This document shows positions 32,340 to 44,400 of a DNA stretch of 64,000 nucleotides, piece by piece (position 1 is the first letter of the stretch; each line of letters begins with the position of its first letter). The stretch covers positions 772,775 to 836,774 of the forward strand of contig VXAA01001229.1 in the NCBI GenBank assembly GCA_013399115.1. The letters run 5' to 3'. The translations under genes and the position numbers were made by a program. This DNA comes from Anseranas semipalmata (Eukaryota > Chordata > Aves > Anseriformes > Anseranatidae). The notes under the pieces were generated by a model. That model was not told the origin of the DNA and did no database searches. It worked only from the letters and a program-made list of their open reading frames with translations.

Positions 32340-32358
32340 NNNNNNNNNNNNNNNNNNN
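32340..32358. other. Assembly gap (19 N)
   Basis: Nineteen N directly after a run of 12 T and followed by TTTTG. Probably a miscounted or unresolved T homopolymer. Confidence 0.98.
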
Positions 32359-33042
32359 TTTTGTCCCATTACCCAAGGAAATATTTCAGAACAAAGAAAC
32401 TTACCCAGGTCTAACAAATCATCTGCCTTCAGCATCATTTGTCAGCTACTCAGTCATTTGCCTTCTTTACTAACAGCCTGTTCTCAGTTATGCGTGTGAT
32501 GGAGCTGGTCAGGCAGCCCGCACCCACATCGGCTACCCACACCACAAAGCACTCACTGGTGAGCTTGTCCGTGCCGGGCTCAGACCCCTGGGACATATGG
32601 AAATGGGAAGGGAGTGACTGCCCTGTGCTGAATGGGGCTCATGCATCAGCCTCTGTTATTTCTTTCCTGGATTTTGGGAATTAGAAAAGCTGATTGGATA
32701 CTTTGTTAGTCTCCTTGCTGTCTAATGAAGGCAGATGGAGAGGGTTAACTGGAAAGGAGACACTTTCAGTCATTTCCAACAGCCAGTGCTCTTGAGGGAA
32801 AATTAAACTAGTTGAGAGGTTGTTTCAGGAAAGTTTCAGGAAAATGGCTCTGCTGAGATTAAAAAAAATCTCAGCTATTCAACAGCATATTTTAAAGCTT
32901 TTCTGTTCATTAGTGAGAAGACAACTATACTGGCATCTGCAGGATTAGTTAACACTGATCTTCAAACACTACTAAATTTCATTTTACTCTTTAGCAAAAC
33001 TCTATAGGAAATACATTTTGTGGTAGAATGGTACCTTCCTTA

Positions 33043-33120
33043 TTTTTGTTTTGTTTTGTTTTTTGGTTTTTTTTTGTTTGTTTTGTTTTGTTTGTTTGAT
33101 TGATTGATTGTTTGTTTTTT
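33043..33120 (+). repeat. (TTTG)n/(TTTTG)n simple repeat
   Basis: About 78 bases of TTTTG and TTTG units with a short TTGA interruption near the end (GATTGATTGATTG). Confidence 0.9.
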
Positions 33121-34000
33121 ACAATACTTCAGCTCAGTTTTAGGATAAATTCCACTATGATAGCATTTCTTCCTTTGCACTCTTGAGGTCATAGAGATGG
33201 AAATTCAGGCCTTTAGCAGCCCAGACTGAACCCTCACCAGGCTTACTCATGGAGTAAATGAGAAAAGGAGTTTTTTCTTCAGACAAAGTCTGTGTGGGGG
33301 CAAGAAGCCAGGAGCATGCGGATGTGGGCAGAGCTGAGTGTGATTGTAAATTCAAAGCTCACATCTATATAGCTGCAGAACAGAGTTACACAGCAAAGAT
33401 TCTCCCCACTTGCAGATGCCAAGATGAGATATGCCCATGAAAGCTTAATGCTCAAGCCTGACCCTGAATTTGTGAATAAAATGTGATAGCTGGAAAGATT
33501 TACAGCAGCAGCCAGAATTAGGAAGGCAGCAAGCTTGTCTATGCCTCTAGGCAGAGGTGAGCAATCCTTTGTAACCAGAGGGCAAGGACAAGGCATCTCT
33601 GCCAGCCTGAACCCAGCCTGATCAGGGGCTATTCAGGCCTTGGAGAGCCCTTGTGGCCAGTTCCACAGCTGCATGCTTCTCCTCCATGGGGAAGTGCTGG
33701 GGTCAGGTGAGAAAAACCTTCTGGGTAGGAGCAAAACAGTTGCTAATCCCAAGAGATGCATGTGGGGCACGACGGGGAGAAAGAGAGAGCAGCTCTGTCT
33801 TTGTGCCCTAAACTTTATGTGGAATGAGGAAAGTGTGCAAAGGTGTTAGTCATTCTTCGAGGTAACAAACTGGGTGGTTACAAACATCTGGTAAGAATAG
33901 GAAAAACTGGAACACTTTCATTGCATTAAGCTAAACTCAGACAGTTTGTATTGCAAAGAGTACTTCTGATATTGCCTTTTTTTTTTTTCTTTCCCAACAG

Positions 34001-34137
34001 CATAACACAGTTTGTTCTCAGACTGGCAGCCACAGAAGAGTCCTTGATGTTTTCTAGTCATTTCCAGCAATACAGGTGGATCTAGCAGCACTGCAGGATG
34101 TATTATCTTTATTTCCTGGAGGACAACACTCTCCTTG
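34001..34137 (+). ncRNA. Candidate noncoding exon (possible lncRNA)
   Basis: A 137-nt segment with a very strong acceptor (a run of 12 or more T, then CTTTCCCAACAG) and a strong donor (CTTG|GTAAGAAA). All three forward frames contain a stop, so it is not a plain internal coding exon. It could splice to 37014-37155. Without transcript data this rests only on splice signals. Confidence 0.3.
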
Positions 34138-37013
34138 GTAAGAAATGCTCTTTATAGTACACCGTATTCCAGCAACCAAGACTTACGACATCACCGCAAA
34201 AGAAATAGCTAGATGGTGTGGTATATACTGGAAGTGCTTCCCTGGTGTAAATAGGTGCTCCTTCATTGCCTCAAGCAAAGTTTTTCTCATTTACAGAAGA
34301 TGAATACTTGGCCTTTCTTGTACTTTCATACTACAAAGAGACTCCTGACCCAATATCATGGTTAAATTTTGTACAACTAGCACTGAAGCTTATCTTGAAA
34401 AAAAAAAAAAAAAAGTGGGGGAGTCTGAGCTGATAGAAAAACATGGTGCTTGCAGAAAGTCCAGTTGATTTAATAGCAGTTAGTCTCAAACCTGGGGTAG
34501 GTCTTAGTTCTGACCATACAAAACTACTATGAACACTCAGATATGAACAAGGAATACAGCAGGTTTGGGACTTTCATTTGACTCAGATCACTCCCACTGC
34601 TTACATTGATAGTATATGAGCAATTGGCCTGACCTAATGCTGCAAAATGTTCACTTGACATGATACGTTCAACTAAGTAATTCACCTTGTCTTGTTCAAT
34701 TTGTGCAAACATTCATGCAAGCAGGGTTTTGCTAGCATTAATGTTTGCAGCGGCTGCTCTTCTGACAAATCAGGGTGCTTGTGAGACAGAAGGGATGATG
34801 GTTATTAGATGTCTTCAGTGTAAATGGGGTCAGACTGTTCCACGTTCACTCCATGCTTGGCTGCTCACTTCTCTTTGCACCCAGAAGCTTCCCATCCAGG
34901 GACAGGCCAGTCCAAGCAAACAGCTCACAAACAACTCACTGTCTGAAATACACACAGGCTTTTTACTGAACAGTTACCGACAACAAATACATCAATAACA
35001 AAATACATGTTCATTTGTGGATAACTCACAGGCAGAGAAAAGCTGGCCTTATGTGGCCTGGTAAATTGTTTGCAATGAATAATTCAACCAGTCAAAGTGC
35101 ATTTGCTAATAAAAGAGAATGGGAAGGGAGATGTGCTAGCGGCAGCAATGTGTTGTCAAGCCAAGTTGAAAATGAAAGCAAGAAGTAGGGCACTTTGCTG
35201 CTTTCCCTCTCTCCCCTGCATTAATACCCAAGAAAGTTTAGGCCCTTTGAAAGCATGAGAGCTTTGTACTCCAGCAGGAAACTCCACAAACAAAAGAGAG
35301 GGCGAAGGTGTCATTCTGTTCATTCCTTGGGATTCCGGAGCATGCACAAGCACATCATTTTTGATATTGCACATTTCTACTGAGATGGTGCCCAACGGGT
35401 CCGTTCAGGCTGAGCACTAGGAAGAGGTACAGCTCCTGCTGAAGCCATGGATGCTGGTGGTGACCTGTGAGCACGATGGCTGTGCACACCATCAGCTAGT
35501 GAGTCATGCTCTCTCTGCAGCTGTCAAGCTTAAGACCAGCAGTAGGACTATGCAAACACTAACTGACTTCAAACAGGCTCGAAAGAAATTTAGGAGCAGC
35601 TGGTGATTAAGAGGATGAGATTATCACAACAGGTTCCTTACTCCCCTGCGTGACATCATCAGCAAGGCGCAGCACGCTGCCCACCAGCTGAATTGGCCAA
35701 GGCCATTGTTAGCATCAGGGCTGCTGCATGTTTCCAAGGCAGTGCTGGTCAAGGCATGGCCTTTGCTTGGAAATGACTATTAGCAAATCCGGCTGGGCAT
35801 CTGCATGCTTGCAGTGCTGAGGGTGGTGGCATGTCCTTTTTGCTCTCCATGCCGAAAGTGATTTATGATTTTATCCCTTTTATGTGCCATGGTGAGCAAG
35901 CCAGCTGGGCCATGGGAAATATCACGATTCTGTAGCAGAGGAATGCTGCTACCTTCATCACATGCTGGACTGTATGCTTTGAGAGGAGGATTTTGGTACA
36001 CACACAGAGGTGTGATATGGGGCAGAGAGCTCTCTCCATAGAGAGTGGTATTGTTAGGTATTTTTCCCTAGCTGAGCCTCAGTTTTCTTATCTGTTCTAG
36101 GGGCACAAGGGGTATTAACCTCATTGGTAAAGAGTTTGAGATCTACTGGGGAAATCCCCTTGATAAGATGAGAGGTTGTTATTAAAACATTTTAAATTCT
36201 TCCGTGACCATTTTCAAACCCTGTTTTGCAACATAGTGGAAAAAATGCTTTTTAATGACTCCTTCTTCTCTTGGCTGCTCTGTTGCAGCCCTGGTTGCTT
36301 GCTTTAATACTCTCCCCCCTTGTGTTCCAGTCTCCTTCTGTAACCCACCACCGCTGCTCACTGTTACCTACATACTCCCATGGGCCACCTAACCAGGCAC
36401 TTGGATGGCTCAATTTTTCCTAGAATAGGAAAAGAACAAAATATCCCTTGGGAAAAGGCCTCTTCTCCACTTCTCATCCTGATACCTGGTAATGGCCAGA
36501 CCAATTCTGCTTGCCTTGTCCAGGCAGACACCACTTTGGTGTTCCTGAGTGCCACAGCCCTCCCACAGCTGATGGCACAGTTTGGCACATGAGATCTCAG
36601 CTGGGTAATATGGAGGGTAACACTGTTGGCTGTCCTGGGCAGAGGATGCATATATGTCTGTCCAATGAGTAATGCACTGTGTGCATGGCGGGGTGTGTTA
36701 ATTCTCTATTTTATGAGGGTTGGCAGTGTTTGCTGACTTCCTCTCCTGCGGAGATGAGAGTGGAAGCACCGTGCCTCCTCATCAGAGCCAGCCTCTGACC
36801 ACTGCTGCTGTTTGTTATCCACATGCCAGAGACCGAGACTAAGAGTGGTTATTACATACGTTATTCAAGGGAAACAGAAATTTCATTAAACAGAGTGTGG
36901 TGAAAGAGCTCATCAAAGCATAGCTTTTCTCAAATGCATCTGAAAGATTTTAGTGCACTGATGGGATATCTGAAATGCTTCTGAATTTACCATATGTATT
37001 TCTTTTCTTACAG
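34138..37013. other. Stretch between two candidate lncRNA exons
   Basis: Ordinary sequence with an A homopolymer (34398-34414). No coding gene, RNA gene or mobile element recognised. Confidence 0.6.
34398..34414 (+). repeat. Poly-A tract
   Basis: Seventeen A residues followed by GTGGGG. Confidence 0.9.
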
Positions 37014-37155
37014 GAGCCGGTCCTTTTTCTTGCAGGGCACAGAGATTGAAAGCACTTAAGAGCAACAAAAGAAGGCTAGGTCATGTGGTGACCGAATGCA
37101 GGTTGCTGTTGCAAGAGCCAGGAATAACAAACCACTTTTGAAACAGAATCATCAG
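37014..37155 (+). ncRNA. Candidate exon (possible lncRNA)
   Basis: 142 nt, acceptor TATTTCTTTTCTTACAG and donor CATCAG|GTGAGC, both close to consensus. All three frames are interrupted. An ATG at 37096 opens a 20-codon frame to the donor, so a 5' coding exon is possible but less likely. A second, internal acceptor (TTTTTCTTGCAG) would shorten the exon. A further donor-like GTAAGC lies near 37697. Confidence 0.3.
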
Positions 37156-40100
37156 GTGAGCAAAGGGACATCAGCCTTGCGTGCTAACACCAGGCTGGCA
37201 ATTTCACTGCCTCCAGGAGCTGGGCAGCAGATTCCAGCTCATGCCTTGCGAGGGTCTGTGTCTCACCAGCCCCATTTGGGGCCACCCCTGACCTTGCTGC
37301 ACAAGGCACGGTACCAGCCCAGAGCACTGGGCTGCTCAGCTCCCTCCCCCTGCAACATCCCCTTTCCCCAGCTGCCTTTCCACACTGCTGTGCACCTTGC
37401 AGACAGATGGGGGTCAAGGTGATCTGCCAGAGCAAGATTTCAAGCCTTGTTATGGTGCATTTATTCTCAGTCAGGATTTACGTACCCGGCATGCTCATTG
37501 CTTGGCCTCTGCTTCCACTGTTGCCATTAAAATTAAGGGACCTGCGAGGGTGACAGCAAAGAAAAGAGCACTCAGCAGCTATTACACTGGCTAAGGAAGA
37601 AACCTATGGCAGGACAGCACATTCCCTCCAGGCTTGCGAAATATCCTGTTTCTATCTTGCTGTGGTGGCAGTGGCTGCAGAGCTGATGCCCAGCGGGTAA
37701 GCCTGCCACAGCCATGTGCCAGGGCTGCCTGCAGGACGAGTACACGATGTTCCCCCACGCTGTGCTCCGACACCACCTCTGCTCTGCTATTTCCTTCCAT
37801 TAACCCTGCAGCAATACCCCAGCTGGAAGCAACTCCGTCACACCCAGCCTGGCCAATGTGTTCAGGACTGCTAGCACCTAATGCTTTTCCTGATTTTTCC
37901 TCTGAACACTCCCAGCTTTGCATCTGATTGCGTCTGAAGAGGACTCTAATGTGTTTTGCAGAGATGCTCTCCTCCTTGGCGGCCCCTTGCCCGCACCAGA
38001 GAGCTACCACGGGACAGAGGGCAGAGCAGGATTTGTCTGAATGCACAGCACTTGAATGCTTACGAGCTCAGTGGAAAAAATGTCAAACTGTGGGAAGCAA
38101 TGATCTCTCAATAACCACCAAAAAGTGTGGAGTCAGACATTTAAAAGCAGACTTGGCAGAAAAACAAAGAGAAACTCTGCATGAACAAATCCAAAAACAA
38201 CAACAAAAGTTTTCCTTTACCCCTCTTGGGTTAGAGCACTGCCTTTCCGTAACATCAGCCTGTCTTACTGTCTCTTTCTCACAAGCACCCCATCTACTCC
38301 TGCCTAAAATGTGTTCAGAAAGCAAAACAACTCTGCAGGGGCAACATTAACTGATTTGCAGATTTTTACCACAATGCAAGAGAAGAAAGAAGGAAAAAGC
38401 CAGCCATGAGATGGCACACAGCACAGGGTCCATCACCCGCAAAGCAGCTGAGGAACAGCAGGAGCAGCACTGTGCTGCAGGCACATCCTCAGCAGCTCCT
38501 ATTGCAACAGATTGGCTCTGAACTGGGGGAACTGGGAAGCAGCGGTGACTGTGTGCACAGGTATATGTGGGACTGGGTCAGGGATGGTTGCTTATTCCTA
38601 ACCCGAAAGAGCTCTGGGACGTGGAGAGTAAATCTAGAGCGTGAAGGGGAGATGGCTGCTCAGGGAACGGTGAAGGAAAGGCATTTGGGAAACTGTTACT
38701 CAGTTGAGCTTAGTTTAGTAACTTGTAATCATAGCACGTCACAAATGATACAGGGCATCGCTTCATGAATAGCTTGTCTTTAGCTCCTAGCCCAGACTGG
38801 ATGGGGTTTGGTCTCCTAAGTATACATATTTGGCAAGGAGGGATAGCTTGCCTCCTGCCATGCTTTCATAGAAGCATGAAAATGAGGATCCAGTTTGCTT
38901 CTAGGGTTTGAAAGGTTTCATCATACATTTCTGCCCTTGTTTCCCCAAAAGATATGTGTATAATTTTATACAGAATTATAATTCAGTGTAAGGCACTCAC
39001 TATATTCCCCCTCCATGTATGTTTATAAAGTTGCAATGAGGTGGCTCGACCATGGTATGATTTTGCCTACAGCGGCCAAAAAGCTGCTCCTGGAACCAAA
39101 ACCTCTGATGCACAGAGGGGCAAGGTAGAACTGTGTGGCTGGCAGCAAAGTCACTGCAGTGTGAATTAGAGGGAGGTGAACGGCAGAGAACAGCACATTT
39201 CAGTGCAATCTTCTGTCAGAGCAAAGGTGGTGCTGTCCAGTGTGTCTGCATGTTTATCTGCTCCCGTCCCCTTCCCCAGTGTCTCTCCCAGTCGTTATTT
39301 CTGCACGTTATCTCCTTGGGCCATGTGTCAGCAGGGAACGACGCTTGGTTTCCCTGCTCGGTGGGACCAGGCATGCATCCTGCCAACCCCTTCCCCCAGT
39401 GCATTGTCTTCCCATGCCAGCCAGTAACAGGGCAAATATCTTATGAATAATACAAAACTTACCAGCACACATCCCAAAAACCACACTGCTCTTTCTTCAG
39501 AAGTACTCTAGACCTGGACTACTTTGGGAGAAGAATATTCTCCTATGAACTACTGCCCCTCCCAAAAACTGCTCCTTTGAGCGACTTCCTGAAATATCCA
39601 CACAGCTCCAGGAAAAGCTCCAGAAGTCCGAATTAGAGAGGTTTGCTCTGCAGTCAGGACTTCAAACATTGCCATTTAGCAGCCTTCTGAAATAGAGTAT
39701 TTCAGTGTCTTTTGCTCTTTGCACAATAGCAGTAATACGAAGAACTCTCACAAACACAGCTGGTCTAAATAACTATGTGTATGAAATATAAACAGACTTC
39801 TTGGGCTGGGTACATACATCCTGCTGCTCTGGATGATTTCTAAACACAGAACACAGTGAGCATCAATTGACAACTCATAAACTATTGAAAAGCGATGCTA
39901 AGCTATTTCTGTACCCTGAAAGTACGCACTGTCTGGAGAAAATGTGAAGGGATAGTTTTAGTTTGTAGCTCAGACTTAGTGAAAGGATTGAGAGGTTGAG
40001 TACATTTAAAAATATCTTGGCCTACAGTTTCTTTTCTTTTTTTCTGGAATACCTGTTAAGTAGCAACTTAACAATGTACTAACGCAAACGTGCAAACATC

Positions 40101-41361
40101 TCAAGCTCAGCAATGCTCAGTGAATTCTTTCTTAAGAGGGAGAAAATGGAGACGAGCTATAGCTCTAAATTTGGGGCAGCGCTATCTCTCTGCTGTCTTT
40201 TCAACCCTCCATGCACTCATTCACTGTGCCATGGCTGCAGCTGCCTGCAGAGCCAGAAGGCTGCTGGGTGGCAGCAAGCTGTGTGCCTCAGGCGGTGTGT
40301 GCTCTGAGTCTTGGACTTCTGCATGACCCATATGTATGACCCAAAAATTAGAGCACTGCTCCCAGAAGATCAGCCCTGAGCCACTTCTGACAGGAGTTAA
40401 TATATGGCACGAGATCTGTTGAAGGACAGAGGACAACAGGCTCATTTATCAGCCTGTCCAAAGCAGTTATCTTATGGATGTGTTTCGGCATCTCAACTAT
40501 TTTGCAAGCTGCTGCCTCATGCAACTCTGAATTCCTCTACTAAATTCCTTCAGACACTACCATGGTGGCCTCACTTTGGGTAAGGAAGCCACATAAGGCT
40601 TGATTACTGTCATGCTGTAAGCCTGGCGCTGCTGCACACACCAAAACCCTAGGGAGGAACTCTGCACCTCATCTTGATGGTGTTGTTGACACCAAAGCCA
40701 AAAACTGTATGTGGCCATGAAATGAGCTAAGTGAAGGGTTTATGTAATTTCTTTCTTTCTTGGAACAGGGAGGGAAAGATATATGTATTATAACTATATT
40801 TATTAGTGAACAATTTTTGTGATTTATTTCTCTTTCCTCCAAAAATGCATGTATCACAGTTCTTTGACAGTTCAGACACTATTTGATTCTTAAATATGAT
40901 TATTTGATTCTTAAAAACATGGTGGCAGGCAGAGATGTTCAAAATGCAGTAAAAATGATAAATCCTTTGATTCATATAATATGCACAGAAAATTTAAGGA
41001 TTTTATAATGCCACACAAGTAAGAAGAACTCTAGATATCCACTCGCATACTAGATACCCCCGGATCTACTGACTTCACTAGATCTACAGATATATTGGAC
41101 TCTATAGTTGGGGAAATTAGCTTTCTTTTTAGTAATATAGAATCTAACAAGAAATAAAAGGGGATGTGGAAATTCTGATAAGGAAGAAATCACTGTTGCA
41201 GTGGTGAAGTCCCTGTAAAGCATCACCTGCTTTCAGACACCAGGATCAGCAAAAACAAGGAGAATACTGGAACAGCATTAATGATACTTTTCTATGTAAG
41301 GTTTCACAAAAACAGCATAGTGGAAAAACACGCATTTCCTGAAGATGTGCCAAATTAGTGC
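37156..41361. other. Intergenic stretch, no gene recognised
   Basis: About 4.2 kb of unique-looking sequence. Open frames up to about 150 codons occur on both strands, but they overlap each other and match nothing known to me. Confidence 0.6.
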
Positions 41362-41422
41362 TGGGACACGCATGGTACATGGTCACACATTCCTGGTGTG
41401 ACCATGTACCATGCAAAGCCCA
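41362..41422. repeat. Perfect 19-bp inverted repeat, 7-nt loop (hairpin)
   Basis: The left arm, 41370-41388 (GCATGGTACATGGTCACAC), is exactly complementary to the right arm, 41396-41414, around the loop ATTCCTG. Beyond a 4x4 mismatch, four more pairs form (TGGG 41362-41365 with CCCA 41419-41422), so a folded RNA would be a hairpin of about 61 nt. Size and shape are near the low end for a microRNA precursor, but a perfect 19-bp stem may equally come from a local inverted duplication. No known miRNA was recognised. Confidence 0.85.
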
Positions 41423-44400
41423 TGGTGTGGCAACCTGCCTGCAGTGCTGAGTGTCGTGGGCACGAGCCAGGGCATCTTTGACAATCAAATGGTCAGAAGG
41501 AGTTTTCTCAGTTCAAAGTGAGAGTTTAGTGACTTTTTGCAACTTTTTGCCTCTCAACAGAATATTCTTGCCAGCAAACTTGTTTATTAGGATATTTGTG
41601 GAAGGTGAATCATAACAAAGGAATCATAGACACAGCTGAAACAGGCTGCCTCCCGGTCCTTCTTCTGGCAGCTCATTTTAGGAAAATACTACTGATTTAC
41701 TGCCATTGACATAAAAAATCCTACAGAGGAATCAGGCCTTCCCTTCCCAGATGTACAAGTTTGATTTTTCTGGCTATGCTGGATAACAGGAGGGTTGTTA
41801 TTTAAAAGGAAACAGTTAAGTACAGTGTAAACAGACAAAAAGAAACAAAAAGGGAGGGAGAACATCATGACTGCTGTGACACCTTCAGCCTCAGCACCCT
41901 GAAAGTCCTGTGGCATTTCTGCAGAGCATCAGGTCAGGCAGTGCTGTTTGACTGCCAGCTGTCTCTGTGGTGCTATGGGGGACATTTACAGGTTAAGGAG
42001 GAGAGAGCAGTGCTCATGGGCTCATCCCCCTGCCCAGGGTGGCCTCTGATGTACTGCAGGAACAATGCTGTCTGCCAGCGATTCTCCAGGTAGGGGCTGT
42101 GCAGGGTCTTGGTAGTGTGGCCCATGTCCAGATGGCATCAGAGCATCAAGCTGCAACCCCCTTTGAACACGATGTCTTCACCTCCTGTCTGGCAGCTTCA
42201 GAAATGTAAGACAGTAAAGGCTTTAAAGAGCTCGTGTGCTTTGGTGCTGGGTGCTAGGCAGGGCATTGTTCACTTGTATTTCTGGTCCAAAAGCTGAGAG
42301 ACGTTTCATAGAGCTGCTGGTATTTAACATAAAATAACTTAAAATCTTACCAGGATCAAAATACCTCTTTGATATAAAAAGCCATTACACAGGTTTCTTA
42401 AAGTGTCTGACTTTCTTTGCTCTGCAATGGACGTAGTCCAAGGTAAAGTCCAAACTACCATGAGCCTTGACTGGAGAGTTTGTTTTATTTTCATCAAAGT
42501 CAAAGCTCTCTTGCTTACCTCCTCAAAATTCAGGGTGTTTCCACTCAAGGATGTCAACTTTTTTTTTGCTAGTTCTGACACTGCTTTTCTACTGCATCTG
42601 AAGATTTGCTGGTGGTGGATGCTAACTCCAAAAATGAGCCACCATTACTGGCATCACTGGGGGTGGGCAGGACCTTGCCTGGGTGCTCCTCACCTGGCAT
42701 CAGGGTCCTTGGGATGCCTCTGGGAAATTAAACAGAAAAGGCTCCTTGCGCTGGAGGCAGGGCTGCTGGAGCCCAGCAGAGCAGCCCCTCTGCATGGCCA
42801 CACTCTCTCTTCTCATCTCCACTCCTGGTAATCAAGGCATGAATCAAAAATCTCCTCTCCAAAACTCTTCAAAACCAAAGATCCCCCTTAAATTACTTGT
42901 TTGCTTTGTGCTGTAGCTGCTGGAGAAGTTACACCCTGCTTCAGAATAGGGGTCAAAGTACTATACATTGAGATCCAAATGCTCCTGTACAGGGAACCTA
43001 CACAATACCACTTCAAACTCTGCAGGCTGGGAGGCAAGAAGAAAACATGTCGTACATTGCACGCTTCACCCCTCGATGCAAAGGAACAAGGCCCACACCA
43101 ACACCCAGAGGGAGATCTGGCCCCACAAGGTGTGGAGTTGGCACCAAAAGGTGTGCCTGGCACCATCCTGCCCTAAAAAATCATAGGAGGCAGAAGTCAC
43201 AGGCTCCCCTGCTTTGCAGTACCCTCAACTCCCCCTGCTACCGACAGCCTCTGAGCTGTTGAGCATCCCGTGCTCCATGGCAGGGAGGCTGCATTTTCTC
43301 ATCACTGCCTCCAGCACTGGATGCTCCAAAAACAAAGCTGGAAGGGTTTGTCAGGTGCCAGACAGATTTTGGGTTTTGACAGATGCCAGACTCAAGCTGC
43401 TATTTGCGGCTGGGTGATTGTATATTCATAACAAATATGTAATCGGTGCAATGTGGTCAGAAACCTGTTTCACCACATGTGTACCAGGGCAGAGGTACAG
43501 GCTTGAGCTGCCTCTTTCTTCTTAAACTCTTTAATGATTTTCTCTTCTACTGGACAGCCCCTGAACTGCTGCCCATCAGTAGGTCAGGTGTCTCCCCTTC
43601 CCAAAATGAATGCAAAAGGCTTTGGGGGAGAACTGAAATTACTCATGATTTCACAACAACAGATACAGCTGAAAAACATGACTGTTTCAGCATCTTCTAT
43701 TTTCACCTCTGTTTCACCTCAGGACCTCTGTAACTATTTGAATTTCCAATGGAAGTTTTAAAATGCATTTTTTCCATTGCAAGTGACCTTAAACATAAGG
43801 GGAGTTAAACACAGGATTAGGAAACACAACAATTAGATTTCAGATTGAGCTAAGTGCTTTCGGTTGCTTAAGATTAAATATTTCTCTCCTCCCCATCTTG
43901 CCAACCCGTACCTGTTCTTTTATTTTGTTTTGTTTTCACCACTGAGCTGACAAACATTTCCATTCCTCTGGCTGCTCGTGGGCAGCTGTAAAACCAGTGC
44001 AATACTTACACCTCATTGTACATTTCATCTTTCTCCACCCAGCGTTCTCATTTGCCTTGAGCTCTTAGGGATGAGGATTTGAAGCTTTCATCTCCACTTT
44101 CCAGCAAATTTTCTCCTTTGCCAGTTGTGAATCTGACCTCAACAGGTCCTCTACATGTCTTGCTGTGGGCAGAGCCAACACCATGGATCTGCATCACCCT
44201 TCATGCCTTTCTTGGGGGACTTCCAGTGGAAGGACACACAGTACTCTTTCATCATGAGTTTTACATTGGCTGTTTATCTGCTCTGTCAGAGCAGCTTCCA
44301 CTGTTGCCCAGCTGGGTAGGCAACAGGGGAAGTGGCTGCATCCCCATGGCCATGCCCATGCCTATCACCATCTCCATTCCCAGCCCTGTGCTCATCCCCA

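Larger units (their letters stand above)
28905..34000. other. Intergenic stretch with homopolymers and a gap
   Basis: No gene recognised. It holds T-rich tracts at 29558-29579 and 29854-29874, the gap at 32340-32358 and a (TTTG)n tract at 33043-33120. The longest open frame (29406-29876) is AT-rich and ends in a poly-Phe run encoded by the T tract, so it is not a credible gene. Confidence 0.6.
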
